A DNA stretch of 64,000 nt from Anaerosacchariphilus polymeriproducens. Lineage in GTDB: Bacteria > Bacillota > Clostridia > Lachnospirales > Lachnospiraceae. Both the position numbers and the translations under genes were made by a program. This document shows positions 1 through 7,882 of this stretch, piece after piece (positions within the stretch are counted from its first letter, which is position 1; the number at the start of each line of letters is the position of its first letter). Under the pieces are notes generated by a model. It was given only the letters and a program-made list of their open reading frames with translations. It had not been told where the DNA came from and did no database searches. Where the stretch lies: assembly GCF_003363435.1 (NCBI RefSeq), contig NZ_QRCT01000012.1:1-64000 (forward strand), in the 5' to 3' direction.

Positions 1-8
1 TTGACCTA
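1..8 (+). rRNA. 23S rRNA, last bases of the 3' end (partial)
   Basis: The window opens with TTGACC, which matches the usual clostridial 23S end (gagggcTTGACC) that closes the terminal helix. It is followed by a spacer containing a GTGGAGTTTTGAAGGTA stretch (about 91-107), typical of rRNA operon spacers, and then a tRNA gene. Only a few bases are inside the window, so this is inferred from context. Confidence 0.45.
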
Positions 9-119
9 AGAAGGAGAGGAAGGATAAGATCCGGACTCGAATCAAGGTCTGACAGGCTAACGGATGCATGTCAATCTAGGAAATCCATGTGGAGTTTTGA
101 AGGTATAAAAACCTTATGA

Positions 120-191
120 TCCTCGATAGCTCAATGGTAGAGCACACGGCTGTTAACCGTGGGGTTGTAGGTTCGAGCCCTACTCGGGGAG
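120..191 (+). tRNA. tRNA-Asn (GTT)
   Basis: A full cloverleaf can be drawn. The acceptor stem is TCCTCGA (120-126) with TCGGGGA (184-190) and discriminator G191. The anticodon stem is CACGG/CCGTG around loop CTGTTAA, giving anticodon GTT, and the T loop is GTTCGAG. CCA is not encoded. Confidence 0.95.
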
Positions 192-302
192 CTGATAACG
201 TGTAAACGTGAATTAAGAATGCGAGAACCACACCCATACGGAGCTTAACAAATGATAAGGTTAAGAAAAAGTATAACAGTTGTCGTGATTTAAGAGTAAT
301 AA

Positions 303-374
303 GGCTCCTTGGTCAAGCGGTTAAGACATCGCCCTTTCACGGCGGTAACACGGGTTCGATTCCCGTAGGAGTCA
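303..374 (+). tRNA. tRNA-Glu (TTC)
   Basis: The acceptor stem GGCTCCT (303-309) pairs with AGGAGTC (367-373), with one G-T wobble and discriminator A374. The anticodon loop CTTTCAC gives TTC. The T arm is CGGGTTCGATTCCCG. CCA is not encoded. The 111 bases between this tRNA and tRNA-Asn hold no gene I can assign. Confidence 0.95.
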
Positions 375-410
375 TTTTTTATGGCAAAGTGTCAAATATA
401 AAATTAATAT

Positions 411-482
411 GGCGCAGTAGCCAAGCGGTAAGGCAATGGTCTGCAACACCAGTACGCGCCGGTTCAAATCCGGCCTGCGCCT
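411..482 (+). tRNA. tRNA-Cys (GCA)
   Basis: The acceptor stem GGCGCAG (411-417) pairs with CTGCGCC (475-481). The anticodon loop CTGCAAC reads GCA, and the T loop is GTTCAAATC. CCA is not encoded. It is the last gene of the tRNA string and is followed by a terminator. Confidence 0.95.
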
Positions 483-490
483 CGATAGTA

Positions 491-521
491 AACCTAGAAA
501 GTATATTTTCTAGGTTTTTTT
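491..521 (+). terminator. Rho-independent terminator of the tRNA string
   Basis: AACCTAGAAA (491-500) pairs perfectly with TTTCTAGGTT (507-516) across a six-base loop, and a T-run follows. It lies nine bases after tRNA-Cys. Confidence 0.9.
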
Positions 522-798
522 ATTATATATACAAAGGTTTAATAAGATAAAATTGAATATAATTTAGATGAAATGCTAAGTCCAGCTCTGAAAGGTTAAT
601 TTTTACCGACATAATAAAATATATTGATAGATGCTAAAAAATTCTTAAACAATCTCTGAGTTGAAAACCGTAGACATATTTATATATTTATGTTAATCTA
701 TTAACGCTGGTATATGATGGAATTAAGTATAAAATATATAATTAAATCTGTAAATTTATGGATACATAACTTATCTAATCTATGATCTTTCATCCTTT

Positions 799-880
799 AA
801 GGTTTCGTGAATTTCTTGATGTATCCGCCAGATACACCTGAGAAATCGCTGCAACCTTATAAATCAAATCTCATAAGGTT
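799..880 (+). promoter_or_regulatory. Candidate two-state leader RNA upstream of a LytTR regulator
   Basis: In the 446-base gap 522-967 the only clear structure is this one. AAGGTT (799-804) can close on AACCTT (853-858), enclosing a hairpin (ATTTCT 811-816/AGAAAT 841-846 and TGTATC 820-825/GATACA 831-836). Alternatively AACCTTAT (853-860) can pair with ATAAGGTT (873-880). The two states exclude each other because they share 853-858. No T-run follows, so it is not a plain terminator. The role is inferred only. Confidence 0.35.
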
Positions 881-967
881 AGATAATCAATTTCCATTTT
901 ATAAACCTGGTTCAATGTTTTTTCGTAATGACATAAGTGAAAAGATATTACATAGGGAGGTAACATT

Positions 968-1666
968 TTGAGAATTGCAATTTGTGATGATGAAAAGGTT
1001 TGGATTGATATCTTAAAAAAAGTAGTAGAGGAGTATATGAATTCTTCTGATTATGCTGTGGAGATATTTTGTTTTAATTCGGGAGAATCATTGTTAAATA
1101 CAAAAGAGAAATTTGATTTAATATTCTTAGATGAAGAAATGGAAGATCTAAATGGGTTAGAAACTGCTAAAAGACTAAGAAAATTTGATCAAGAGGTAAA
1201 AATTGTTTTTGTTACCTGTCATATGGAGGTTATGCAAAAAGGATTTCATGTAAATTCGTATCGTTTTTTAGAAAAAAGATTCTTAAAAGAGAGTGTTGTA
1301 GAATGTCTGAACGATTATCTTACAGAAATTAAAAACGATAAACAAATTGAAGTTGATTTTACTGGAACAATAGTTAAAATAAATCAAAAGGATATTATGT
1401 ATATTTCAGCTATTAGGAATGGCACTTTTATATATTGTAACAATGAACAATTTGTTAGTAAACTTCCATTGAAAGATTATGAAAGTATGTTAGATAAAGA
1501 GTTATTTTATCGATGTCATAGAAATTGTATTGTAAATATTTCGTATATAGATTGGATTGATAAAAAGATTGTACTGTATAGAGGATATTCCGTTAGATAT
1601 TCCAGAAGGAAGAAGGCTGAGTTAGTTGAATTATATGTCAAATTTATGACTGATAATAAAAGTTAA
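968..1666 (+). CDS. LytTR-family response regulator (AgrA/ComE type)
   Basis: A 232-residue regulator with an N-terminal receiver domain (about 1-115) and a C-terminal LytTR DNA-binding domain (about 130-225). The receiver shows the acidic pair D7/D8, a likely phospho-acceptor D55 in FLDEEM, and a lysine in FLEKRF where the usual motif is K-P, so the post-lysine proline is replaced by R. The start is TTG at 968, with AGGGAGG at 954-960 seven bases upstream; no better ATG is in frame. No sensor kinase lies next to it. LytTR regulators of this type usually control bacteriocin or quorum-sensing genes, which fits the C39 peptidase and precursor remnant downstream. Base composition is very AT-rich. 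A partial second copy follows at 1808. Confidence 0.88.
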   Translation: MRIAICDDEKVWIDILKKVVEEYMNSSDYAVEIFCFNSGESLLNTKEKFDLIFLDEEMEDLNGLETAKRLRKFDQEVKIVFVTCHMEVMQKGFHVNSYRFLEKRFLKESVVECLNDYLTEIKNDKQIEVDFTGTIVKINQKDIMYISAIRNGTFIYCNNEQFVSKLPLKDYESMLDKELFYRCHRNCIVNISYIDWIDKKIVLYRGYSVRYSRRKKAELVELYVKFMTDNKS

Positions 1667-1702
1667 TTAAAAAATTTAGAAGTATCGTTCAGCATCAAAA
1701 AC

Positions 1703-1732
1703 AACCACTCAGCCTTCTGGTGGTTCTTTTTT
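1703..1732 (+). terminator. Terminator after the LytTR gene
   Basis: AACCAC (1703-1708) pairs with GTGGTT (1720-1725), followed by a T-rich tail. The same block, including the preceding AGCATCAAAAACAACCACTC, recurs at 2077-2117 after the truncated gene copy, so the terminator was duplicated with the gene. Confidence 0.75.
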
Positions 1733-1807
1733 GACATTTATTAAGGCTCTAAGTCAATAGTTAGGATATGACTCTCTGTATTACGCCTAAGGATTTCACT
1801 AATGGGT

Positions 1808-2024
1808 TTCGTTTTTTAGAAAAAAATTATTAAAGAGAGTGTTGTAGAATGTCTGAACGGTTATTTTACAGAAATTAAAAACGATAAACAAATTGTTAGT
1901 AAACTTCCTTTGAAAGATTATGAAAATATGTTAGATAAAGACTTATTTTATCGATGTCATAGAAATGCTATTTTAGATGTTTCTTATGTCGATTGAATTA
2001 ATAAAGAGATTATACTATATAAGG
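1808..2024 (+). pseudogene. Truncated tandem copy of the LytTR regulator
   Basis: This stretch is nearly identical to the neighbouring regulator gene: its first part matches about 1260-1349 and its second part about 1447-1583. About 100 bases between these parts are missing, apparently lost between the short similar sequences CAAATTG and CAATTTG. The copy lacks the whole receiver domain, a Trp codon of the LytTR domain has become TGA (GATTGA near 1991-1996), and no start codon with a ribosome site is visible. It is a decayed remnant of a tandem duplication and should not make protein. Confidence 0.85.
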
Positions 2025-2084
2025 ACACCCAGTTAATTTCCATTTAAATACTTGTATTCTCTACTATGACCGTTTAGCATCAAA

Positions 2085-2117
2085 AACAACCACTCAGTCT
2101 TTTGAGGGTTGTTTTTA
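2085..2117 (+). terminator. Terminator (second copy of the duplicated block)
   Basis: AACAACC (2085-2091) pairs with GGTTGTT (2107-2113), with inner CTC/GAG pairing and a T-rich tail. It is homologous to the terminator at 1703-1732. Confidence 0.8.
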
Positions 2118-2262
2118 TTTGTTCTATTTATTAATATAGTTGAAGAAGGAATATGAAAATGTACTTATTATTTATTTTAACAAGAATTTTCAATTAAAAA
2201 TAGTTATTAACTTACCATAAAAAATTAATAAATTTGAAGAAAGCTTTGAAAGGAGTAACGGA

Positions 2263-2739
2263 ATGAAATACACATTTGTAAAGCAGCATGATGCTACAGA
2301 CTGTGGAGCGGCCTGTTTAGCAATGATTTGTCTGTACTACAAGAAAGAGACAACCATCACAAAGCTTAGAGATATGATGGTAACAGATTTAAAGGGGACT
2401 AATTTAATAGGATTAAGTAAATGTTGTGATGAACTCGGTTTTACGTCGCAGGCTGTTAGGGTAGATAGAGAGGGATTTCTTAGCAAATATACATTGCCAG
2501 CTATTGCTAATGTAATTACAAAAGAAGGATTAAGTCACTTTGTGGTGATTTTTAAAATAACGGATAAACACGTAATAATAGGGGATCCCGCAAAAGATTT
2601 AATGCGGATGGGAATTGATGAATTTTATATAGATTTCACGGGGACGCTATTTGTTTTAAGCCCTAATCAGAAGTTTTCAGAAGATAAAATAAAAAGTGAA
2701 AAAACATTTGATTATATTTCAAATAAACTATGGGAATGA
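2263..2739 (+). CDS. Stand-alone peptidase C39 domain protein (double-glycine peptidase)
   Basis: The 158 residues match the cysteine-peptidase domain normally found at the N-terminus of bacteriocin/peptide ABC exporters, which cleaves leader peptides after a double glycine. Visible active-site elements are Q8 and C14 in KQHDATDCGAACLAMI, H92 in SHFVVI and D108 in GDPA. The family is usually about 700 residues, with membrane and ATPase domains after residue 150. Here the protein stops right after the peptidase domain and no transporter sequence follows. The start is ATG at 2263, after AAAGGAG at 2249-2255. All catalytic residues are present, so it could still be an active cytoplasmic protease, or it may be the remains of a larger gene. 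Its neighbours (LytTR regulator, precursor remnant at 2846) support a peptide-maturation origin. Confidence 0.85.
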   Translation: MKYTFVKQHDATDCGAACLAMICLYYKKETTITKLRDMMVTDLKGTNLIGLSKCCDELGFTSQAVRVDREGFLSKYTLPAIANVITKEGLSHFVVIFKITDKHVIIGDPAKDLMRMGIDEFYIDFTGTLFVLSPNQKFSEDKIKSEKTFDYISNKLWE

Positions 2740-2845
2740 GTTATGAGAGAGGAATAAGTATTTGTTTGTGGTGAAATCGGATGAGGTGTCTTTTTATAGA
2801 ATATGAATTAGTTTTCTAATGTGTTAAAAAATTTTACAAACAAAT

Positions 2846-3047
2846 GTGGAATATTTAATTAAGGATAAAAAATTGAACAATATATAAATAACTATAGGTG
2901 CCGCAATACTTAATACTGCTATTCGTTTGGCGTTAGGGGGGGTGTGTTGCTGGAGGTGTTGCCGCTTATATAAAAAGTAAAGGGAAAAAAGAAGTTGCAA
3001 AGCTCTTGTCCAAATGCTTGGATAGTAAATCAAAGGTTATTAGATAA
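2846..3047 (+). pseudogene. Disrupted bacteriocin-like precursor (double-glycine leader type)
   Basis: From GTG 2846 the frame reads (M)EYLIKDKKLNNI, which resembles a double-glycine-type leader, and then meets TAA at 2885, near where the cleavage site would lie. The same frame continues as ITIGAAILNTAIRLALGG up to a run of seven G (2936-2942). One base off, it continues as CVAGGVAAYIKSK and then GKKEVAKLLSKCLDSKSKVI, ending at TAA 3045-3047. The product would be a small Gly/Ala-rich hydrophobic segment with a cationic C-terminal tail and two cysteines, a plausible class II bacteriocin core. As read it needs a stop codon and a one-base frameshift repaired, and no ribosome site is seen. I did not match it to a named family. 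Confidence 0.5.
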
Positions 3048-3173
3048 CTGACTTGAGCCCATAACTTTGAAAAATTAGCCGCCTGTTAAACTTATTCCAC
3101 AAGTAATGTTCTAGAATTTCTTTAAACAGTAGAAAAAGAAAGTTTATCAGATTGAAAGGAATAGGGTGTTAAT

Positions 3174-3377
3174 ATGAATAGAAGAAAAGGTATCATACAA
3201 AAAAATAAAATTTTTATAATGATTTTATTTTTTTGTTTTTTATTTGCAATGAATTATATATTTGATTTATATATCAGACCTAATAACATTGATATAGTTA
3301 GAAATTGCAGTGTGGCATTTGGAATATCATTAGGAATAGGAATTGTATGGATAAAAAGTGATAAAAATAAAAATTAG
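3174..3377 (+). CDS. Small membrane protein, unknown
   Basis: A 67-residue protein with a basic N-terminus, a hydrophobic segment at about 13-31 (IFIMILFFCFLFAMNYIF), and a second at about 46-60 (VAFGISLGIGIVWI), ending in a charged tail. It is probably an integral membrane protein with two helices. The start ATG 3174 has GAAAGGAAT upstream. The size, topology and position beside a bacteriocin-like remnant would suit an immunity-type protein, but no family is recognised. Confidence 0.55.
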   Translation: MNRRKGIIQKNKIFIMILFFCFLFAMNYIFDLYIRPNNIDIVRNCSVAFGISLGIGIVWIKSDKNKN

Positions 3378-3454
3378 TAACGAATACCTTTAATTTTTTG
3401 TGTAAGTGGGAAGTCAAGCAAAAAGTGTAATATATGTAAGGAGTTGAAAAAAGA

Positions 3455-3721
3455 ATGAATATATTTGAAATAGTAGTTATATTTATAACGAGTATGTTAT
3501 TGACAATTATTATGTCTAGTAGTATTAGATTATGGATAGAAAAGAATAGAAGACATTCAATAATTTTATTTATATTATTATGTGTTATTTATATTTTAGT
3601 AATATTAATAAGTGAAGTAAAAGGGTTATACTTTGAATTGATAATATTACCATTGTACTCGTGGTGGGAATATAGAAGTACTAAAAAGAAAATTGAAGAA
3701 ATAGAAAATAATAGAAGATAA
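3455..3721 (+). CDS. Small membrane protein, unknown
   Basis: An 88-residue protein with three hydrophobic stretches (about 3-26, 35-53 and 57-70) and a highly charged C-terminus (STKKKIEEIENN). AAGGAG at 3438-3443 precedes the ATG at 3455. It lies 77 bases after the other small membrane protein and may be co-transcribed. No family is recognised; a role in peptide immunity or sensing is possible from context only. Confidence 0.55.
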   Translation: MNIFEIVVIFITSMLLTIIMSSSIRLWIEKNRRHSIILFILLCVIYILVILISEVKGLYFELIILPLYSWWEYRSTKKKIEEIENNRR

Positions 3722-4046
3722 AGTTAACTAATCAGATAAAGAATTAATAATTTTAAGAAAATGTTAAGAGTGCAATAGTTGACATAATATGGCGAAACAG
3801 ATACAATTTTAAGAGCGTTATTGAAGGGAAAATGATAGTGATATAAGGATATACAAAAGGATTATGGAGTATAAGTTTCTTTTGTGCTATAAAAGCACAG
3901 TCTTATAAATCGTTATTTGAAAGATAATCATAAATTTCTAAAAACATCAAAATTCCCAAACACAATATAGACTAGAATTATTCATGATACCATACAAAGA
4001 AATTTATTTGATTCTAGTAAAATATAAGCATAAGGAAGGATAAGAC
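3722..4046 (+). other. Intergenic stretch without a recognised gene
   Basis: There are 325 very AT-rich bases. The only structure I see is an imperfect hairpin (ATAAG 3871-3875/CTTAT 3903-3907 enclosing TGTGCT 3883-3888/AGCACA 3894-3899) without a T-run. AAGGAAGGA at 4032-4040 is the ribosome site of the next gene. Confidence 0.5.
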
Positions 4047-5558
4047 ATGAAATTTAAAAATGTAAGTTTACTTTTAATGTGTATTTGCGCAGGGCTGTTA
4101 TCAGGCTGCAAATCAACACCAAAGAAAGAGGCAATTTCTCAAAAACAAAGCATTGTAAAAGTTGTAGAAAAAAATAAGACAAAGGCAGGAAATAAGGAAA
4201 TTCGTTCGGAGATAAATGCCCCCGAATCTGAAAAATTTGATGTGAAGTCAAAAGATGGTAAGACTACTATAAATGTAAATGCAAAAGTTAGTGTACCAGA
4301 AACGAAAAGTATTCCTGCAGTAAAAGTTGTAAACAGAGATTTATCAAAGTTAGATTTAAAAGGACTTTCTGATTTTTTCTTTGATGGAAAAGAGTATAGA
4401 AATATTATAAAGTATGAAGATATGTCAAAAGCACAATTGGCTGAATTAATTGAAAATCAAAAGAAAGAAATGGAAAAAGCAGATTATGAAGGAATGACGA
4501 AAGAAGAGAAAGAAATAATAATGAAATCTAGTCAGGATTTTCTTTTAGAACTGCAAGGATATTATGATAAGGCACCGGAAAAAGTAGAAGAAAAGCCTGT
4601 TGATTTTGTTCTCAAGGAAGATAAGACTGGTGAAATGGGTGAAAATGCGAAGAATTTTTCTGTTCAAAGTAAAAAAGAAGGAGATCAGAACATTTTTTCT
4701 GTCTCTACTGGAGAATACATGAATAGTGTGATTTATATTAGTAACAACGGCATGGGGATTTTTGAAGGTTATTTTGATGGATACGAAAATAAGTGTAAAT
4801 ATAGTGAGGAAGAAGCGAAACAAAAAGCAGAAGAGCTATTAAAAAAGTTAGGTGGTACAGAAGAATATAAACTGGTTAAATGTGTACCTACAGTTGCCAA
4901 GGATGATAAGACTTTTGAATCAAAAGATTATTATAATGGGTATCAGCTTATCTATAAAAGAGTCGTAAATGATGTAGAGGAGGCATATGATGCAACGCCT
5001 ATTATGAATAAAGAAGCTATGAGTCAAGATCCGGAAAATTTTTCAATGGCATCTTTACCAAAACAATATGAATCTATGCAGATTATGTTTAGTGAAGAAG
5101 GGTTATCCACTTTTATGTGGAATGAGCCTATGACAGTGGATTCTATTTTAGCTGAAAATGTAAAATTAATTTCCTATGAAGAAGCAATAAAAATTTTTAA
5201 AGATAAAGTATTTTTGAATAGTAGTCTATTGTCTACAGATATAAGTGAAGGTAAAGAGCCAATAGAAACGGCAGATACAGAACCTTCAAGTAAGGAAGAT
5301 TCTGATTTGAAAATGGCAGTAGGTGGGACTGAAAAACAAAAGGCTGATACTGAAAACATGAAGTGTAAAATCGATGAAATAAAATTAGGTCTTATGAGAG
5401 TTAAAAACCAAGACAGTGATGGAGAGTATACATTAGTTCCGGTATGGGATTTCTATGGTTCCTACAGCTATAATGAAAAAGGCCCTAATGAGCCGATGAG
5501 CTTCTTAACCATAAATGCGATGGATGGAAGTATTATTGATAGAGGATTAGGTTACTAA
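4047..5558 (+). CDS. Lipoprotein, first gene of an ABC transporter operon (possibly DUF6034-like)
   Basis: A 503-residue predicted lipoprotein: basic start, hydrophobic h-region and lipobox LSGC with C21 as the lipidated residue. A lysine-rich linker follows, then a section KSKDGKTTINVNAKVSVP that recalls lipoproteins annotated as DUF6034 in Clostridia (from memory, not checked). A low-complexity acidic stretch (about 400-440) precedes the last conserved-looking part ending in INAMDGSIIDRG. The stop overlaps the ATG of the next gene (TAATG), so the genes are translationally coupled. By position it may be the extracytoplasmic partner of the two downstream permeases; substrate and function are unknown. 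Confidence 0.75.
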   Translation: MKFKNVSLLLMCICAGLLSGCKSTPKKEAISQKQSIVKVVEKNKTKAGNKEIRSEINAPESEKFDVKSKDGKTTINVNAKVSVPETKSIPAVKVVNRDLSKLDLKGLSDFFFDGKEYRNIIKYEDMSKAQLAELIENQKKEMEKADYEGMTKEEKEIIMKSSQDFLLELQGYYDKAPEKVEEKPVDFVLKEDKTGEMGENAKNFSVQSKKEGDQNIFSVSTGEYMNSVIYISNNGMGIFEGYFDGYENKCKYSEEEAKQKAEELLKKLGGTEEYKLVKCVPTVAKDDKTFESKDYYNGYQLIYKRVVNDVEEAYDATPIMNKEAMSQDPENFSMASLPKQYESMQIMFSEEGLSTFMWNEPMTVDSILAENVKLISYEEAIKIFKDKVFLNSSLLSTDISEGKEPIETADTEPSSKEDSDLKMAVGGTEKQKADTENMKCKIDEIKLGLMRVKNQDSDGEYTLVPVWDFYGSYSYNEKGPNEPMSFLTINAMDGSIIDRGLGY

Positions 5559-6328
5559 TGAAAAAGTTATGGAATGTTTTAAGCGTAGATTTAGAATATG
5601 GGATTTTTTCAGTCCGTTTTTTCCTTGCTGTGATTGGAACGGCATTGGTGATTCTTTTAGGCGGAAGTCAGATGTTGTTTTTATCAAAAGATCAATTGAA
5701 ACAAGGAATTGAAGCAGGGTATCATTTCAAAGTAGTTTTAGAAGGAGTGGGAGCGGAAAGTTTTGTTTTTGCTATTCCCATTTTAAGTACGATTGCTTTT
5801 GGAACACGTTTTTTAGAGGAACAAGGTCACGGATATTTGAAACATTATTTACCTAGATGTAATAGAAAAAACTACATTTTTTCAAAGGTTACTTCGACTG
5901 CATTTGGAAGTGGGCTTAGTGTGTTTTTAGGAACGTGGCTTAGTGCTGGAATTTTATTCCTGGCACTAAGCCCTTTAGAATTAACAAAAGCAAAAGGTGC
6001 TGAAAACTTTTTATGGCAAGTATCCAAAATTTCATTTTTGGCTTTTGCCTTAGGAATGTTATGGGGAACCATAGGGGCATGTTGTGCTATTGGATTTCAT
6101 AATCGATATATGGCATATGGAGGTCCATTTTTAATTAGCTATCTATCAATCATACTTTTTACTAGATATTTCTCCGGAATCTATGTGATAAATCCAAGAG
6201 AGTGGGTAAGTCGGCAACATGATTGGGGAGATACCATTTTAAGTATTCTTGGAATTTTGGTAGAGCTTTCTGTGATTGCTGTAATGGTATATGCAACTTT
6301 GTTGAAACGTGACATTGATTGTGAGTAA
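5558..6328 (+). CDS. ABC transporter permease (ABC-2-like), first of two
   Basis: A 256-residue integral membrane protein with about six hydrophobic helices, starting with SVRFFLAVIGTALVILLGG near 17-35 and ending with ILGILVELSVIAVMVYATL near 230-248. This is the size and topology of ABC-2 type half-transporters. It overlaps the lipoprotein stop by one base. Together with the second permease and the ATPase it should form a complete exporter-like complex. No sequence feature gives the cargo. Confidence 0.75.
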   Translation: MKKLWNVLSVDLEYGIFSVRFFLAVIGTALVILLGGSQMLFLSKDQLKQGIEAGYHFKVVLEGVGAESFVFAIPILSTIAFGTRFLEEQGHGYLKHYLPRCNRKNYIFSKVTSTAFGSGLSVFLGTWLSAGILFLALSPLELTKAKGAENFLWQVSKISFLAFALGMLWGTIGACCAIGFHNRYMAYGGPFLISYLSIILFTRYFSGIYVINPREWVSRQHDWGDTILSILGILVELSVIAVMVYATLLKRDIDCE

Positions 6329-6338
6329 GGAGAAAATA

Positions 6339-7247
6339 ATGAAAAGTTTATATTTAATTTGGAAAGTATGTACCTATCATTTTTATCGATGGAAACGGAA
6401 TAAACGTGTTGTTGTAAGTTTTTTACTGGCTGGAATTTTAAGTTTTTTGTTAACAGAAAAAATAATGAATTTTAGCTTTGAAAAAGGAACCGTGATTCAG
6501 ATTGTAGAGCCTTTTGTTTGGAGTTTTGGAGATGGAACTTCCGTTTTATTAGTTTCTTTGATATTAATTTTATTATTTGCGGACATGCCTTTGTTAGATG
6601 GATCAGTGCCTTATGCATTGATAAGAACAAATGCCAGAATATGGACCTTAGGACAGATGTTATATTTGACATTGTCCTCTTTCTTATATATTTTATATAT
6701 TTTTGTTATAACCACTCTTTTGTGTTGCAAAAATGCATTTATTGGAAATCAATGGAGTGATACAGCAGAGCTTTTAAGTTATACAGATTATAGTAAAGTA
6801 TTATCGATTCCAGCAACGTTAAAAACAGCACAGATGTCTCGCCCGTATGAATGTATGATGACTATTTTTATTTTGATGCTTCTTTATATCTTGATATCTG
6901 TTTTTGTGATGCAATACATAATTATAAAAAAAGGAAAGACAGCAGGTGTAATCGGTATATTTATGTTTCATCTGGTAGGATTCTTATTAAAATCTGATTT
7001 TATTAGTGGTATTTTGGGGTTGAAGGATAAGTATAAGTTTATCGCAGTTATACTACGTGGTTGGATTTCGCCTTTGTCTCATGTGACGTTTCCTATGCAC
7101 AACTTTGGATATGATAATCTGCCTCGTTTAAGAGATAGTTATCTTATTTTTGGAGGGGCCATTTTATTATTATTAATTATGATAATACATGCCATGCGCC
7201 GATATAATTTTATGTTTATAGGGGCAGAAAAACAGGAGGGTATTTAA
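6339..7247 (+). CDS. ABC transporter permease (ABC-2-like), second of two
   Basis: About 302 residues with six predicted helices, from VVVSFLLAGILSFLLTEKI near the N-terminus to YLIFGGAILLLLIMIIHAM near the C-terminus. ATG 6339 is chosen over GTG 6309 because AAGGAG (6327-6332), overlapping the previous stop, sits six bases before it. It is not an obvious duplicate of the first permease, so the transporter is probably a heterodimer. The stop overlaps the ATPase start (TTTAATGA). Confidence 0.75.
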   Translation: MKSLYLIWKVCTYHFYRWKRNKRVVVSFLLAGILSFLLTEKIMNFSFEKGTVIQIVEPFVWSFGDGTSVLLVSLILILLFADMPLLDGSVPYALIRTNARIWTLGQMLYLTLSSFLYILYIFVITTLLCCKNAFIGNQWSDTAELLSYTDYSKVLSIPATLKTAQMSRPYECMMTIFILMLLYILISVFVMQYIIIKKGKTAGVIGIFMFHLVGFLLKSDFISGILGLKDKYKFIAVILRGWISPLSHVTFPMHNFGYDNLPRLRDSYLIFGGAILLLLIMIIHAMRRYNFMFIGAEKQEGI

Positions 7248-7882
7248 TGATAGAAATTTCAAAAGTAAGTAAAAAGTTTGGAGAGGATTTAGTTGTGAAA
7301 GAGTTATCTCACCATTTTAAGGCAGGACAGGTTCATGGAATTATTGGAAATAATGGTTCTGGAAAGACGGTATTGTTTAAATGCATCTGTGGTTTTTTAA
7401 AGCCTTCCACTGGTTTCATTAAAGTAGGAGGTAAGAGAGTTGGAAAAGATATAGATTTTCCGGAAAGCATCGGAATTATTATTGAAAGTCCGGGTTTTCT
7501 TCCATATGGAACAGGGTTTCAAAATCTACAAATATTAGCAAAGCTTAGAAATAAGATAAAAAAACAAAGAATAATTGATACCATAGAACGGGTAGGACTA
7601 GACCCTAAATTAAAAAAGCCTGTAACCAAATATTCTTTAGGAATGCGCCAAAGACTGGGAATTGCGCAGGCCATAATGGAGAATCCGGATTTACTAATTT
7701 TGGATGAGCCTTTTAACGGTCTGGACAAACATGGAGTAGCAGAGATTCGGAAGTTATTACTTGAATTAAAAGCAGAAGGAAAGACAATTTTATTAGCCAG
7801 CCATAATTCAGAAGATATTGATATATTGTGCGATACCGTATGTGAAATGGATGGTGGCATTTTTAAGGAGATAAGAACATGA
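7247..7882 (+). CDS. ABC transporter ATP-binding protein
   Basis: A 211-residue nucleotide-binding subunit. Walker A is GNNGSGKT (34-41), the signature is YSLGMRQR (129-136), Walker B is LLILDEPFNGLD (149-160), and the switch histidine lies in LLASHNSEDID. It is of the small ATPase type used by ABC-2 exporters (CcmA/lantibiotic-immunity-like), lacking any C-terminal extension. It overlaps the preceding permease by one base and the next gene by four (ATGA). It should energise the two permeases of this operon. Confidence 0.92.
   Translation: MIEISKVSKKFGEDLVVKELSHHFKAGQVHGIIGNNGSGKTVLFKCICGFLKPSTGFIKVGGKRVGKDIDFPESIGIIIESPGFLPYGTGFQNLQILAKLRNKIKKQRIIDTIERVGLDPKLKKPVTKYSLGMRQRLGIAQAIMENPDLLILDEPFNGLDKHGVAEIRKLLLELKAEGKTILLASHNSEDIDILCDTVCEMDGGIFKEIRT

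Noticed and set aside
192-302. Intact 5S rRNA gene
   Set aside because: The terminal helix cannot be formed and the conserved central block is incomplete.
2824-3033. 69-residue ORF on the minus strand
   Set aside because: It has no ribosome site and lies opposite the more convincing bacteriocin-like remnant, of which it is a shadow.
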